DNA of 64,000 nucleotides. It comes from JANRLJ01 sp033762735 (GTDB lineage: Bacteria > Chloroflexota > Anaerolineae > Aggregatilineales > Phototrophicaceae). The first letter of the stretch is position 1. Each line of letters opens with the position of its first letter. The notes beneath the pieces were generated by a model that saw nothing but the letters and a program-made list of their open reading frames with translations, ran no database searches and was not told the DNA's origin. Shown here one piece after another: positions 18,966 to 27,235 of this stretch. The stretch is from NCBI GenBank assembly GCA_033762735.1, contig JANRLJ010000179.1, positions 50,219 through 114,218 on the forward strand, read 5' to 3'. Made by a program: the position numbers and the translations under genes.

Positions 18966-21053
18966 CTAGTACGACGAATCGCTGACAGGCAGGGTAACGT
19001 AAAAGGTTGACCCCTCATTCAGCATACTCTCGACCCGAATTTTGCCATGATGGGCTTCAACGAGCGTCTTCACAATCGCCAGCCCCAGGCCCGTGCCTTC
19101 GATGCTGTCGGTTTCTGGTCGGCGCACCCGGTAGAAGCGCTCGAAGATGTGCGCCTGGTCTTCGGGGCTGATGCCAATGCCATTATCTTTGATGCTGATG
19201 CGAATGATGCTGCCGCGCTGCTCGGCTTTGACCTCGACTTTGCCTTCTGGATGAGTGTATTTGATAGCGTTGCTGACCAGGTTGTTAAAGACCTGGTAGA
19301 GCCGTGCGCGTTCGCCATCCACAAACGGCAGATCGCCGGGGATTTCCGTGTGAAGCTTAATCGATTTGAGGCGCGCATTCTGCTCATTCATGGTGATACA
19401 TTCGTTCAAAACTTCTCGCAGCAGAACAGGCTGCATATCGAGCGTCATACCGGACTCGATCCTCGCCATATCCAGCAGATCATCAATCAACTGGCGCATA
19501 CTGCGGATCGAACGGTCGATCATGTTGACGAAGTTCTGTGACTGTTCGTTGAACTGGTTCTTCATCTGGAGCAGATCGAGGTAGCCCATCATAATCGAGA
19601 GAGGCTGCTTGAGATCGTGCGAAACAGTGGCAATCAGCTCACCCTTAAGGCGATCCATTTCCTTATAGGGCGTCACATCCTGCATGACGATGATGCAGCC
19701 AATTCCCTGGAACAGCGCGGCATTGGTGTAAAACGTGCGCCCGTTTGGCAGCACCAGTTCTTCGGTAACACTTTCCTCAGATGTGCGCACCCGGCGGTAA
19801 ATATTCACCAGTGGGGTGAAGCCAATGGCATCAATGAACAGTTGGCCGATGTACGTTCTATCCTGATAAAGCTGCAAGGCCGACATCGCCGATTGGTTCA
19901 TCATCATCACACGACCCTCAAGGTCAATCACGATTACCACTTCGGCCAGGTTACTCAGAATGCCGGACAGTTTTTCGCGTTCGCGAACCGATTCGGTATA
20001 GAGACGGGCATTGTCAATCGCGACCGCTGCCCGCGTCGCCAGCTTGAGGGCGAAGTCAAGGTGATTTTCGCGGAAGGCATTGGCTTTGCGGCTTTCCATC
20101 GTGAGTACCGCAATCACCCGGTCTTCACGCATGATGGGAACAGCCATCTGGGAGAGGATGTGATGCGCAGCAGTCAGCAGGTCATCATCAAGCCACACAT
20201 ACGGCAGGATTTCCGCCTCGCCAGAGCGTGCCACGCGCAGCGAAATTTTGGTGTTAGTCAGTCGTTCGGCCAGGTCTTCGCTGGCATAACCATAGTGGAA
20301 CATCGTGCGCAGGCTGCCGGTCGCGTCGTCGTACAGCGCAATGGAACCGGCATTGGCGTTGCTGAAACGCAGTGCCCAGTCCAGCGTCATACTAAAGACT
20401 GTATCCAGCGAGATCGTTTCGTTCAGCTCGCGGTCGATCTGCTGGAGGACGTTGAGCATCCCCATTTCGTCCGCCATCCGCTGGAGCGCCTGGTTATGGC
20501 CGCGTGCGTTCTGAAGCGCGATGGCGGCGCTCTCCGCAATGTCTTTAAGAAGCGCCTGTTCTTCACTGCCGATTTCGGGCTTGCCTTCCGTTTCCGTCAG
20601 TACTGCGCCGATCAGCCCCATGCTGCCATTCAACGGTTGGCTGTAGACGGTTTTGAGTTGAAGTGCCTGCAGGAGCGAAGCCACTGTATCTGCTGTGTCG
20701 GTCGCAGTCACCGCTATTGCACTGCCTTCTTTCCAGCGGCTCAGAACCGCACTTACGTCCCCCGCATATAAAGGGATTGAAAGGGACTCGACCTGCTGGC
20801 GCAATTCGGGTGTGAGGGGCACACTGCATGACACTAACTGCAGCCGTGTTTCCTCATTGTCGATCATCAAGGCAAAGACACGTCGTCCTGCAAACAGTTC
20901 CGCTGTTGTGCTGACCAACTGCTCCACCACAGGCAGCGGTGCTGAGAGGCGGTTGATGCGCAGATTGAAGGCCTGAACATGACGCAGATGGGTAATCTGA
21001 CGCCGCATTGAAAGGGGGTCGTCGGGGATGGCCGATGGGTCTGCTGTTTGCAT
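18966..21053 (-). CDS. GAF-GAF-PAS sensor histidine kinase
   Basis: Cytoplasmic-looking sensor kinase of 695 residues from the ATG at 21053, one codon inside an in-frame TTG. Two GAF domains (about 45-185 and 215-350) are followed by a PAS domain (about 360-465), a HisKA domain with the phospho-accepting histidine in VSHDLKQPL (about 479), and a HATPase domain with N box NLVSNAIKYT, G1 DNGIGI and G2 GTGLGLAIV. No transmembrane segment is visible, so it senses an intracellular or diffusible signal. No response regulator gene is adjacent. The divergent double-HTH gene starts 304 bases away. Confidence 0.92.
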   Translation of the reverse strand: MQTADPSAIPDDPLSMRRQITHLRHVQAFNLRINRLSAPLPVVEQLVSTTAELFAGRRVFALMIDNEETRLQLVSCSVPLTPELRQQVESLSIPLYAGDVSAVLSRWKEGSAIAVTATDTADTVASLLQALQLKTVYSQPLNGSMGLIGAVLTETEGKPEIGSEEQALLKDIAESAAIALQNARGHNQALQRMADEMGMLNVLQQIDRELNETISLDTVFSMTLDWALRFSNANAGSIALYDDATGSLRTMFHYGYASEDLAERLTNTKISLRVARSGEAEILPYVWLDDDLLTAAHHILSQMAVPIMREDRVIAVLTMESRKANAFRENHLDFALKLATRAAVAIDNARLYTESVREREKLSGILSNLAEVVIVIDLEGRVMMMNQSAMSALQLYQDRTYIGQLFIDAIGFTPLVNIYRRVRTSEESVTEELVLPNGRTFYTNAALFQGIGCIIVMQDVTPYKEMDRLKGELIATVSHDLKQPLSIMMGYLDLLQMKNQFNEQSQNFVNMIDRSIRSMRQLIDDLLDMARIESGMTLDMQPVLLREVLNECITMNEQNARLKSIKLHTEIPGDLPFVDGERARLYQVFNNLVSNAIKYTHPEGKVEVKAEQRGSIIRISIKDNGIGISPEDQAHIFERFYRVRRPETDSIEGTGLGLAIVKTLVEAHHGKIRVESMLNEGSTFYVTLPVSDSSY

Positions 21054-21056
21054 CAA

Positions 21057-21357
21057 CGCTCGCTCATCAATTCTGAATCATAAACTTTCAGCAAAGGTGT
21101 TTTCGTCTTGCGAGTATTATCACTATAGCGCACTTTTAGGGTTTAGCGTGTCTTAATGGATGGGCCAGATGGTTCTATTGGGGCACTTGTGTACAAAAAT
21201 CAAATAAACGCTCACCTTAAGACCCTCCAGAGCACGACACTAATGAAGATTGTAGGACTACTTTGTCGTTGTAACAATGGAGAACGCGGCTGGTTGCCTG
21301 TGCGCTGGTGGCAGTCTATAATGCAGCGTGTAGCAGTTCACACGAGGAAGGTCGGCA
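21057..21357. other. Divergent intergenic region with a promoter for the double-HTH gene
   Basis: About 300 bases between the divergently transcribed kinase and HTH genes. Other than the promoter at 21294-21322 and the GAGGAAGG ribosome site before 21358, I see no gene, hairpin or repeat. The sequence between 21057 and 21260 is more AT-rich than the flanking genes. Confidence 0.6.
21294..21322 (+). promoter_or_regulatory. Near-consensus sigma-70-type promoter
   Basis: TTGCCT (21294-21299) and a perfect TATAAT (21317-21322) are separated by exactly 17 bases. The start codon at 21358 lies 35 bases downstream with a GAGGAAGG ribosome site between. It is the best match to the consensus that I found in the window. 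Confidence 0.75.
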
Positions 21358-22110
21358 ATGAGCTTTGAAGACATCTCCGCCCGCTTGAAGGCGCGTAAAT
21401 CGCAGCAGGGCACACCGGAAGACAGCGGGAAAACCTATGATTTCTCGGAGTCCTACCGTTTGCGCGGGAAGATGTTGGGCGTACTGCTGAGGGACGCTCG
21501 CCTGGGCGCAGCCCGAACGGTGGAAGATTGTGCGCGTCTGCTGCGGGTAGCGCCGTCGACCATCGAATCCTGGGAATATGGCGATGCTGTCCCAAGCTTG
21601 CCTCAGCTTGAACTGCTGGCTTATTATCTCGACGTACCGATCAGCCATTTCTGGGGTACGGAAACCCTCAAGACCAGCCACAGCGAAAAACTGGATATTC
21701 AGAACGAGTATATGTCCCTGCGAGATCGCATGATCGGGGCGCTGCTGCGGCAGGCGAGAGAAGAAGCCAAACTCAGCGTGGAGGATGTGGCAGGGAGCAG
21801 CGGCCTGACTGTCCAGCAGTTGCAGCGCTATGAACTGGGCGAGGAGTCCGTACCCATGCATGAACTCGCCGTGCTGTCGGGACTCGTCAAGCGCAACATG
21901 AGCTATTTCCTGGAAAGCAATAACCAGATCGGCGAACTGCTGGCGATGCGCGAGGCCTGGAAGCACTTTGCCAATCTGCCGGAAGAAATGCGCGCCTTCG
22001 CCTCTGACCCGAAAAATGTCGGCTTTATCGACATCGCGCTGATGTTTAGCCGGATGCCAACCGAACGTCTGCGCCAGATTGGGGCCAGCATCCTCGACAT
22101 CACGATGTAA
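21358..22110 (+). CDS. Tandem Xre-type helix-turn-helix regulator
   Basis: A 250-residue protein with two Cro/C1-type HTH domains. The first spans about 38-95 (LRDARLGAARTVEDCARLLRVAPSTI, then ESWEYGDAVPSLPQLELLA). The second spans about 122-178 (LRQAREEAKLSVEDVAGSSG, then QRYELGEESVPMHELAVLS). The C-terminal 70 residues are helical and may bind a ligand or dimerise. It is likely a transcriptional regulator that recognises a double site. Its strong promoter and the small TPR gene 37 bases downstream suggest a two-gene operon. Confidence 0.85.
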   Translation: MSFEDISARLKARKSQQGTPEDSGKTYDFSESYRLRGKMLGVLLRDARLGAARTVEDCARLLRVAPSTIESWEYGDAVPSLPQLELLAYYLDVPISHFWGTETLKTSHSEKLDIQNEYMSLRDRMIGALLRQAREEAKLSVEDVAGSSGLTVQQLQRYELGEESVPMHELAVLSGLVKRNMSYFLESNNQIGELLAMREAWKHFANLPEEMRAFASDPKNVGFIDIALMFSRMPTERLRQIGASILDITM

Positions 22111-22147
22111 TTCCCGTGTGACGACTTTGAACAACGGAGTAACGGCG

Positions 22148-22690
22148 ATGAGCACAGCAAAAGAACTCCAGGATCAGGGCATAAAGCTCTACGAGCAGCA
22201 GGACTATGAAGCCGCTGCCCGTGCTTTTCAGCAGGCGCAGGAATCGTATCAGGCTGGCGGGCAGGGGGATATGGCCGCCGAAATGCAGGCCAATATCGGG
22301 TTGGTGCATCGGGCATTAGGCGAACATCAGCTTGCGCTGGACGCAATGCAGGCGGCGCTGCGAACGTTTCAGGAGCGGGGCGATACCCTGCGCACAGCCC
22401 AGGTGCTTGGCAATCTGGGTGGTGTTTATCTTGAACTGGGCGACCGCGAGCAGGCCTATAACTGCTATCGTCAGGCAGCGGATGCCTTCCAGGAACTCGG
22501 CGAGAAAAAGCTGTATGGGGAAACGCTGATCGCGATGGGGCGGCTGCAGGTGCGCGAGGGCAAAATCTGGCAGGGCGCCGCCACGTATGAAATCGGGCTG
22601 GAACAGCTTGACAAACTGTCGACGACGCAGAAGGTGCTTAAAAGCCTTATCAACATCAAAAATCGACTGGGTGGTCCAGGGACAACCTGA
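22148..22690 (+). CDS. Tetratricopeptide-repeat protein
   Basis: A 180-residue protein made of about four TPR units, starting at the ATG at 22148 (GGAG eight bases upstream). Repeats include KLYEQQDYEAAARAFQQAQE, NIGLVHRALGEHQLALDAMQ and NLGGVYLELGDREQAYNCYR, with the expected W/L/G/Y-A-F-A-P pattern. No signal peptide or catalytic domain. It is expected to act as a protein-binding scaffold in the cytoplasm. It follows the double-HTH gene by 37 bases and probably shares its promoter. Confidence 0.85.
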   Translation: MSTAKELQDQGIKLYEQQDYEAAARAFQQAQESYQAGGQGDMAAEMQANIGLVHRALGEHQLALDAMQAALRTFQERGDTLRTAQVLGNLGGVYLELGDREQAYNCYRQAADAFQELGEKKLYGETLIAMGRLQVREGKIWQGAATYEIGLEQLDKLSTTQKVLKSLINIKNRLGGPGTT

Positions 22691-22737
22691 ATCAATGGTG
22701 GGTTGACAAGCTGTACTCGAACCCCACAACCCTATCC

Positions 22738-22766
22738 TTGACGCTGTGTGTGACGCTGTGTATCGT
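22738..22766 (+). promoter_or_regulatory. Possible promoter with a tandem TGACGCTGTG repeat
   Basis: TTGACG (22738-22743) and TATCGT (22761-22766) are 17 bases apart. TGACGCTGTG occurs twice here, overlapping the -35 region. The next gene starts at a TTG 50 bases downstream. Confidence 0.4.
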
Positions 22767-22816
22767 GTTGGGTTTACTCGCCTGACAGCGTCCTGGAACT
22801 TCTCTGGAAAATTGCG

Positions 22817-25207
22817 TTGACTCCTTCCGCCCCACCAATCGAAAATTCTCCTGCTTTACACTTACGCCGCCGCACCTTCACGCTTATAGTCATTCTGTTT
22901 TTCGGGATGAGCAGCTTCTATCTGCTGTTCTTCACGGCGGATATTTTCGAGTTTGGTGATCCACCCTACCTGTTTAACATGACGGCCAGTCTGGTGCGGT
23001 ATCAGGACATGATGTTTGACCTGATGGCGTTCAATCACCCGGATCGACCGGATAATGTGTGGTACAGGGATCGCCTTTATCCGCTGTACAGCTATCGGGA
23101 AGATCCGCTTTCGGTCGTGCTGGCAACGCCCCTCTACTGGTTGGCCTATCATCTGCCGGGGATTGGACTGGTACACGCGACCTGGCTCCTGAATATTTTC
23201 GTCTGTGCAGGTGCAGTCTGTGCACTGTTCCAGTTTGCGCGTCTGATCGGCTACGATGAACGCACTTCGCTCCTTGCCGCTGTGACGTTCGGCGCTGCTA
23301 CCCTGGTGCTGCCCTACAGCCGCAGCTTTATGCAGGAACCGACTGCCATGCTGACCACGCTGCTGCTGGCGTATGCCATCGTCTGGTGGCGGCAGAAGCA
23401 GTATCAGCCACGCGGCTTCCTGCTGGTGATTGTGTTGCTGGAAGTGCTGATGCTGACCGCCAAGCGCACGAGCGTCGCGGGCATGCTGGGCTTGCTGCCG
23501 CTGGCACTGATAGCGCCCCCCGCTTTCTTTACACGGCGGCGGCAGAAAATCGCGCTTGCCAGTTTAGCCGGGCTGCTGATTCTGCTGGCATGGGTGAATG
23601 TGCGCGGCCTGGTGTCGCCGTCGGTCGAAAACGCCTCTCAGACGATGATTGCGCTTCGTGCCTATCTTTTTAGCCCGACTGCTTCATTATGGGCAACATC
23701 CCCTGTGCTGCTGCTGGCGATTCCGGCGGTGGCGCTTGCGTGGCGCTCCGGCAGGCTTCGTTACGTGGGGGCGGCAGTGCTGATGACGGTGGGGTATATG
23801 CTCGGTTATGCGTTCTTCCACAGCGATCACTGGTACGGCAGCGTGACATGGCCGGTGCGCTATTTCCTGCCTGTCATCCCCTTCTGGATCATCGCCGCGC
23901 TGCCAGTCTTCCAGCGGATTGTGCACACGCCTCGTTCGCGTCTGCTGACTGGCACGTTTGTGGTGCTGTTGGTGTATGGACTGTGGATCAATTTCAACGC
24001 GGTCACGTACCGCTGGGACACTTACGATAAGCTGCTGCCACCTGGCACGATCATGACTCGAGGGGAGGCGGCGTTTCATCCGGCCTGGATGCCCTGGGTG
24101 CTGCTGCCGCGTTTGTGGCAGGAACGCCCGTTTGAATTTGTGTGGAATCGCACCGACCAGCCTGTTTTCCCGCTGATGTTTATCACACTGGTGCTGCTGT
24201 GCGGCTGCCTGCTGTGGTTTTTACGGCGACATAGAAACGTATCCGCCTTTGTCATGATGCTGCCTGTGTGGTTTGTAATCTGCCTTTACGTAGGGTTGCG
24301 GCTGATCTATATCGACCCGCTCTACTTCGGCCAGTCGGCTGATTTACACCAGTCACTGGAAGTCATCGAAAGCCGCACGGAACCGCCCGATCTGGTGTTC
24401 GTGACCAGCGCCGACCATATTCGGTTTTTCTTCAATTACGCCAAACTCCGTCATGCGCGTTTGACCGGATTGAGTTTTCAACCCGGTGAGCGCTACAGCC
24501 CCGATCAGCCACCACTCGTCGCGGATTCGTTCGATTACAACCAACTGCTTTCACCAACGACGATTCCGCTGCTTCGGGCATCTGCCGCCCAGCGTGAGCG
24601 TTTTTTCCTGCTGGCGGATTTAGGGCCGTTTCATCCCTGGGCGGTGCGCCCGGTGGAGGCTTATCTTGCGTCGGAGTTCTACCCCGTCGATGTAACTGAA
24701 ATCAATCCGGGCATTCGGCTGATCGAATATGATACGGGGCGGCTGGATGATGGAGCAGGGGAAGCGCTGAGTGTACCGCTCGATTTTGAGTGGGAAGATG
24801 GACTGCGAGCGACCAGGTTCGTGCTGCCAGAGGGCGCTCTGCTCAGGCCGGGAACTGTTCTGGCCGCGTCGATTGCGTGGGAAATCACCCAACAGCCTTC
24901 ACGCGATTACACGGTTGCGCTGTTTCTGGTGGATGAAAGTCAGCGTGTGGTCGCGCAGGCAGCAGACAGCTACCCGGCAGGGGGTTTTGGGACGACTCGC
25001 CTGATGCCTGCTGGCTTTGCCTTCAATGACAATCGTGGGATGCGGCTGCCCTCCGACCTGCCCCCCGGAAACTATCACTTCTGGATTCAATTGTACGCCC
25101 GCCGCGAGGATGGCTCACTTGATCTGCTCTCTGTTTCCGCAGGGGAAGTGCTGGATGAAACGCTCGCGGTTGTGCCTTTGACCATTAGCGCTGTGGCGGA
25201 GCGGTGA
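22817..25207 (+). CDS. Large GT39/PMT-like membrane protein with C-terminal beta module
   Basis: A 796-residue integral membrane protein. The N-terminus has a membrane helix (FTLIVILFFGMSSFYLLFF) followed by an acidic loop (FEFGDPPY), then about ten more hydrophobic segments to residue 490. The layout resembles lipid-linked-sugar glycosyltransferases of the GT39/ArnT type. The last 150 residues are extracytoplasmic with DYTVALFLVD and GNYHFWIQLYARR, a beta-rich module also seen in the protein at 29674-31890. The start codon is a TTG at 22817 with only a weak ribosome site, so the exact start is uncertain. Donor and acceptor are unknown; cell-envelope glycosylation is inferred. Confidence 0.75.
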   Translation: MTPSAPPIENSPALHLRRRTFTLIVILFFGMSSFYLLFFTADIFEFGDPPYLFNMTASLVRYQDMMFDLMAFNHPDRPDNVWYRDRLYPLYSYREDPLSVVLATPLYWLAYHLPGIGLVHATWLLNIFVCAGAVCALFQFARLIGYDERTSLLAAVTFGAATLVLPYSRSFMQEPTAMLTTLLLAYAIVWWRQKQYQPRGFLLVIVLLEVLMLTAKRTSVAGMLGLLPLALIAPPAFFTRRRQKIALASLAGLLILLAWVNVRGLVSPSVENASQTMIALRAYLFSPTASLWATSPVLLLAIPAVALAWRSGRLRYVGAAVLMTVGYMLGYAFFHSDHWYGSVTWPVRYFLPVIPFWIIAALPVFQRIVHTPRSRLLTGTFVVLLVYGLWINFNAVTYRWDTYDKLLPPGTIMTRGEAAFHPAWMPWVLLPRLWQERPFEFVWNRTDQPVFPLMFITLVLLCGCLLWFLRRHRNVSAFVMMLPVWFVICLYVGLRLIYIDPLYFGQSADLHQSLEVIESRTEPPDLVFVTSADHIRFFFNYAKLRHARLTGLSFQPGERYSPDQPPLVADSFDYNQLLSPTTIPLLRASAAQRERFFLLADLGPFHPWAVRPVEAYLASEFYPVDVTEINPGIRLIEYDTGRLDDGAGEALSVPLDFEWEDGLRATRFVLPEGALLRPGTVLAASIAWEITQQPSRDYTVALFLVDESQRVVAQAADSYPAGGFGTTRLMPAGFAFNDNRGMRLPSDLPPGNYHFWIQLYARREDGSLDLLSVSAGEVLDETLAVVPLTISAVAER

Positions 25208-25417
25208 TGATGAGAAGGCGATTGTGATTCCCTCAGATGCTCAGCCAATGTTAAAGCCTATTCTAATATGTAGGGTCTATACTGGACATTATACAAAAAC
25301 CGAACTAACCACTTTTCTGAGAATCGTGAATACATTGGACTTACATGGAGTCGGGCTGCGCCTTTATCATTAGGGCGAATTGGACGACGACCGGGCGGAG
25401 CGTTGTGAGGTAGGGCA

Positions 25418-27223
25418 TTGGCAGCCGAATTTGTAGCGACGAGTAACATTCATACGAACCATTCCACCCCCTTTAAATTTATTGTCTCGCATGTCCGGCG
25501 GCATCCTCTCGTTGCTATCGGCCTGATGATCGGCGCGTTCAGCAACGCCGCACTGGCGGCAGTCGTCCCTTACTTTATTGGGCTGGCCTTCAACCGTATG
25601 ATCGAAACCGACGGGCGGGACGTGGCTTATGTCGGCCTGATGTGCCTGGCGATTATCGCCTCCCAGCTTATCCGCGCTGTGCTCCAGCTTATGCGCAATG
25701 CCTCGTCGGAAACATTTGGTCAGCGCATCGAACGCGACGTGCGCGACGAACTCTATGCCAGCCTGCTCGGCAAGAGCATGACGTTCCACGACTTCATGCC
25801 TGTCGGCGAAATTATGGCGCGGGTGACTAACGATGTGCGCGAGATGAACCTGATGATGAACCCCGGCGTGAACCTGATTATCGGTTCGGGCTGGTTTTTG
25901 ATTCTGCCGGTGCTGTCCGCACCCTTTGTCCATCCGGCGCTGCTGCTGACCCCGCTGGTGTTTCTGGTGCTGCATGTCATGGTGCAGTATCGCTTTGTGA
26001 TGCGAATGCACCCGGTTGCTCAGGCCGTGCGCCAGAGTTTTGGGCGGATGAATGCTGATCTGGCGGAGTCGCTGGAAGGGATTGAAGTCGTCAAGGGCGG
26101 GGCACAGGAACAGCGCGAAATCCGCGACTTTAATCAACGGGCGGAAGAAGTGCGTGACCAGTTCGTCCAGCAGGGCAGAATTGAAGCGCAGTATCTCTCG
26201 AACCTGCTGCTGGGGCTGGCAATTGTGTTCGGCTTTGTCCACTCGGTTTACCTGTACCAACTGGGGTTGATTCAAATCGGTGAGATCGTGGCCTACAACC
26301 AGTTAATCGCCCTGTTCAGCTTCCCGGTCTTTACCTCGCTGAATTCCCTCTCGCGCCTTGCACTGGGTTACGCCAGCGCTGCGCGTATTCTGGAGATCAT
26401 CAACACCGAAACCGACCTCGACCGCAACCTGCACGGGCATCAGGCGATAATCGAAGGGGCTATCGCGTTCGAGGATGTGACCTTCAGCTATTTTGGTGAA
26501 GGTGGCAAAGTCGTGCTGCACAACCTCAGCTTCCGTGTGCAGCCGGGGCAGACGGTCGCTATTGTCGGACAAACGGGCGCGGGCAAAACCACGCTGACAA
26601 AGCTGGTGAACCGGACGTATGATGCCACCAGCGGGCGGGTGCTGGTGGATGGGGTGGACGTGCGCGAGTGGGACCTGGAAGCGCTGCGGTCACAAATCAG
26701 CATTATCGAGCAGGATATCTTCCTGTTCAGCCGCACCATCGCCGACAACATCGCCTTCGGGAAGCCCAACGCCACTCGCGAGGAAATTGAAGACGCTGCC
26801 CGCAAGGCGCAGGCACACGACTTCATCATGAGCTTTCCGGAAGGCTATGACACAATTATCGGCCAGCGCGGGGTGACGCTCTCCGGTGGGCAGCGGCAGC
26901 GATTGGCGATTGCGCGTGCCTTCCTTACGAATCCCCCGGTGCTGATTCTGGACGACAGCACCAGCGCGATTGACAGCGCCACCGAAGACCGGATCCAGAA
27001 GGCGATCTGGGCTGCGTCGCATGGGCGTACAACACTTCTGATTACCCACCGCCTTTCACAGATTCGCTGGGCGGATCACATTATCGTGCTGCGGCAGGGC
27101 AAAATCGTCGGTCAGGGGACGCACGAGGCACTGCTGGAGTCGTCCGAATCCTACCGCCGCATTTTCGCCCGCTATGAAGGCGCACCCGACGACAACACGA
27201 TTGCACAGACGGAACAGGCATAA
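25418..27223 (+). CDS. ABC exporter half-transporter A (degenerate Walker B)
   Basis: Type IV ABC exporter half of 601 residues: six-helix membrane domain (about 1-330) followed by a nucleotide-binding domain. Walker A is GQTGAGKTT (384-392) and the signature LSGGQRQR is canonical. Walker B reads LILDDS with D513 where the catalytic glutamate normally sits, so this half contributes a weakened ATP site. The start is a TTG at 25418 with GTGAGG seven bases upstream. The second half-transporter starts 12 bases after the stop, giving a heterodimer as in TM287/TM288 or BmrCD. The substrate is unknown; lipids, drugs or a peptide are all possible. Confidence 0.92.
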   Translation: MAAEFVATSNIHTNHSTPFKFIVSHVRRHPLVAIGLMIGAFSNAALAAVVPYFIGLAFNRMIETDGRDVAYVGLMCLAIIASQLIRAVLQLMRNASSETFGQRIERDVRDELYASLLGKSMTFHDFMPVGEIMARVTNDVREMNLMMNPGVNLIIGSGWFLILPVLSAPFVHPALLLTPLVFLVLHVMVQYRFVMRMHPVAQAVRQSFGRMNADLAESLEGIEVVKGGAQEQREIRDFNQRAEEVRDQFVQQGRIEAQYLSNLLLGLAIVFGFVHSVYLYQLGLIQIGEIVAYNQLIALFSFPVFTSLNSLSRLALGYASAARILEIINTETDLDRNLHGHQAIIEGAIAFEDVTFSYFGEGGKVVLHNLSFRVQPGQTVAIVGQTGAGKTTLTKLVNRTYDATSGRVLVDGVDVREWDLEALRSQISIIEQDIFLFSRTIADNIAFGKPNATREEIEDAARKAQAHDFIMSFPEGYDTIIGQRGVTLSGGQRQRLAIARAFLTNPPVLILDDSTSAIDSATEDRIQKAIWAASHGRTTLLITHRLSQIRWADHIIVLRQGKIVGQGTHEALLESSESYRRIFARYEGAPDDNTIAQTEQA

Positions 27224-27235
27224 GGACAATCAGCG

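Noticed and set aside
19617..20771. Plus-strand open frame of 384 codons inside the sensor kinase gene
   Set aside because: Antisense to GAF, PAS and HisKA domains; no family resemblance.
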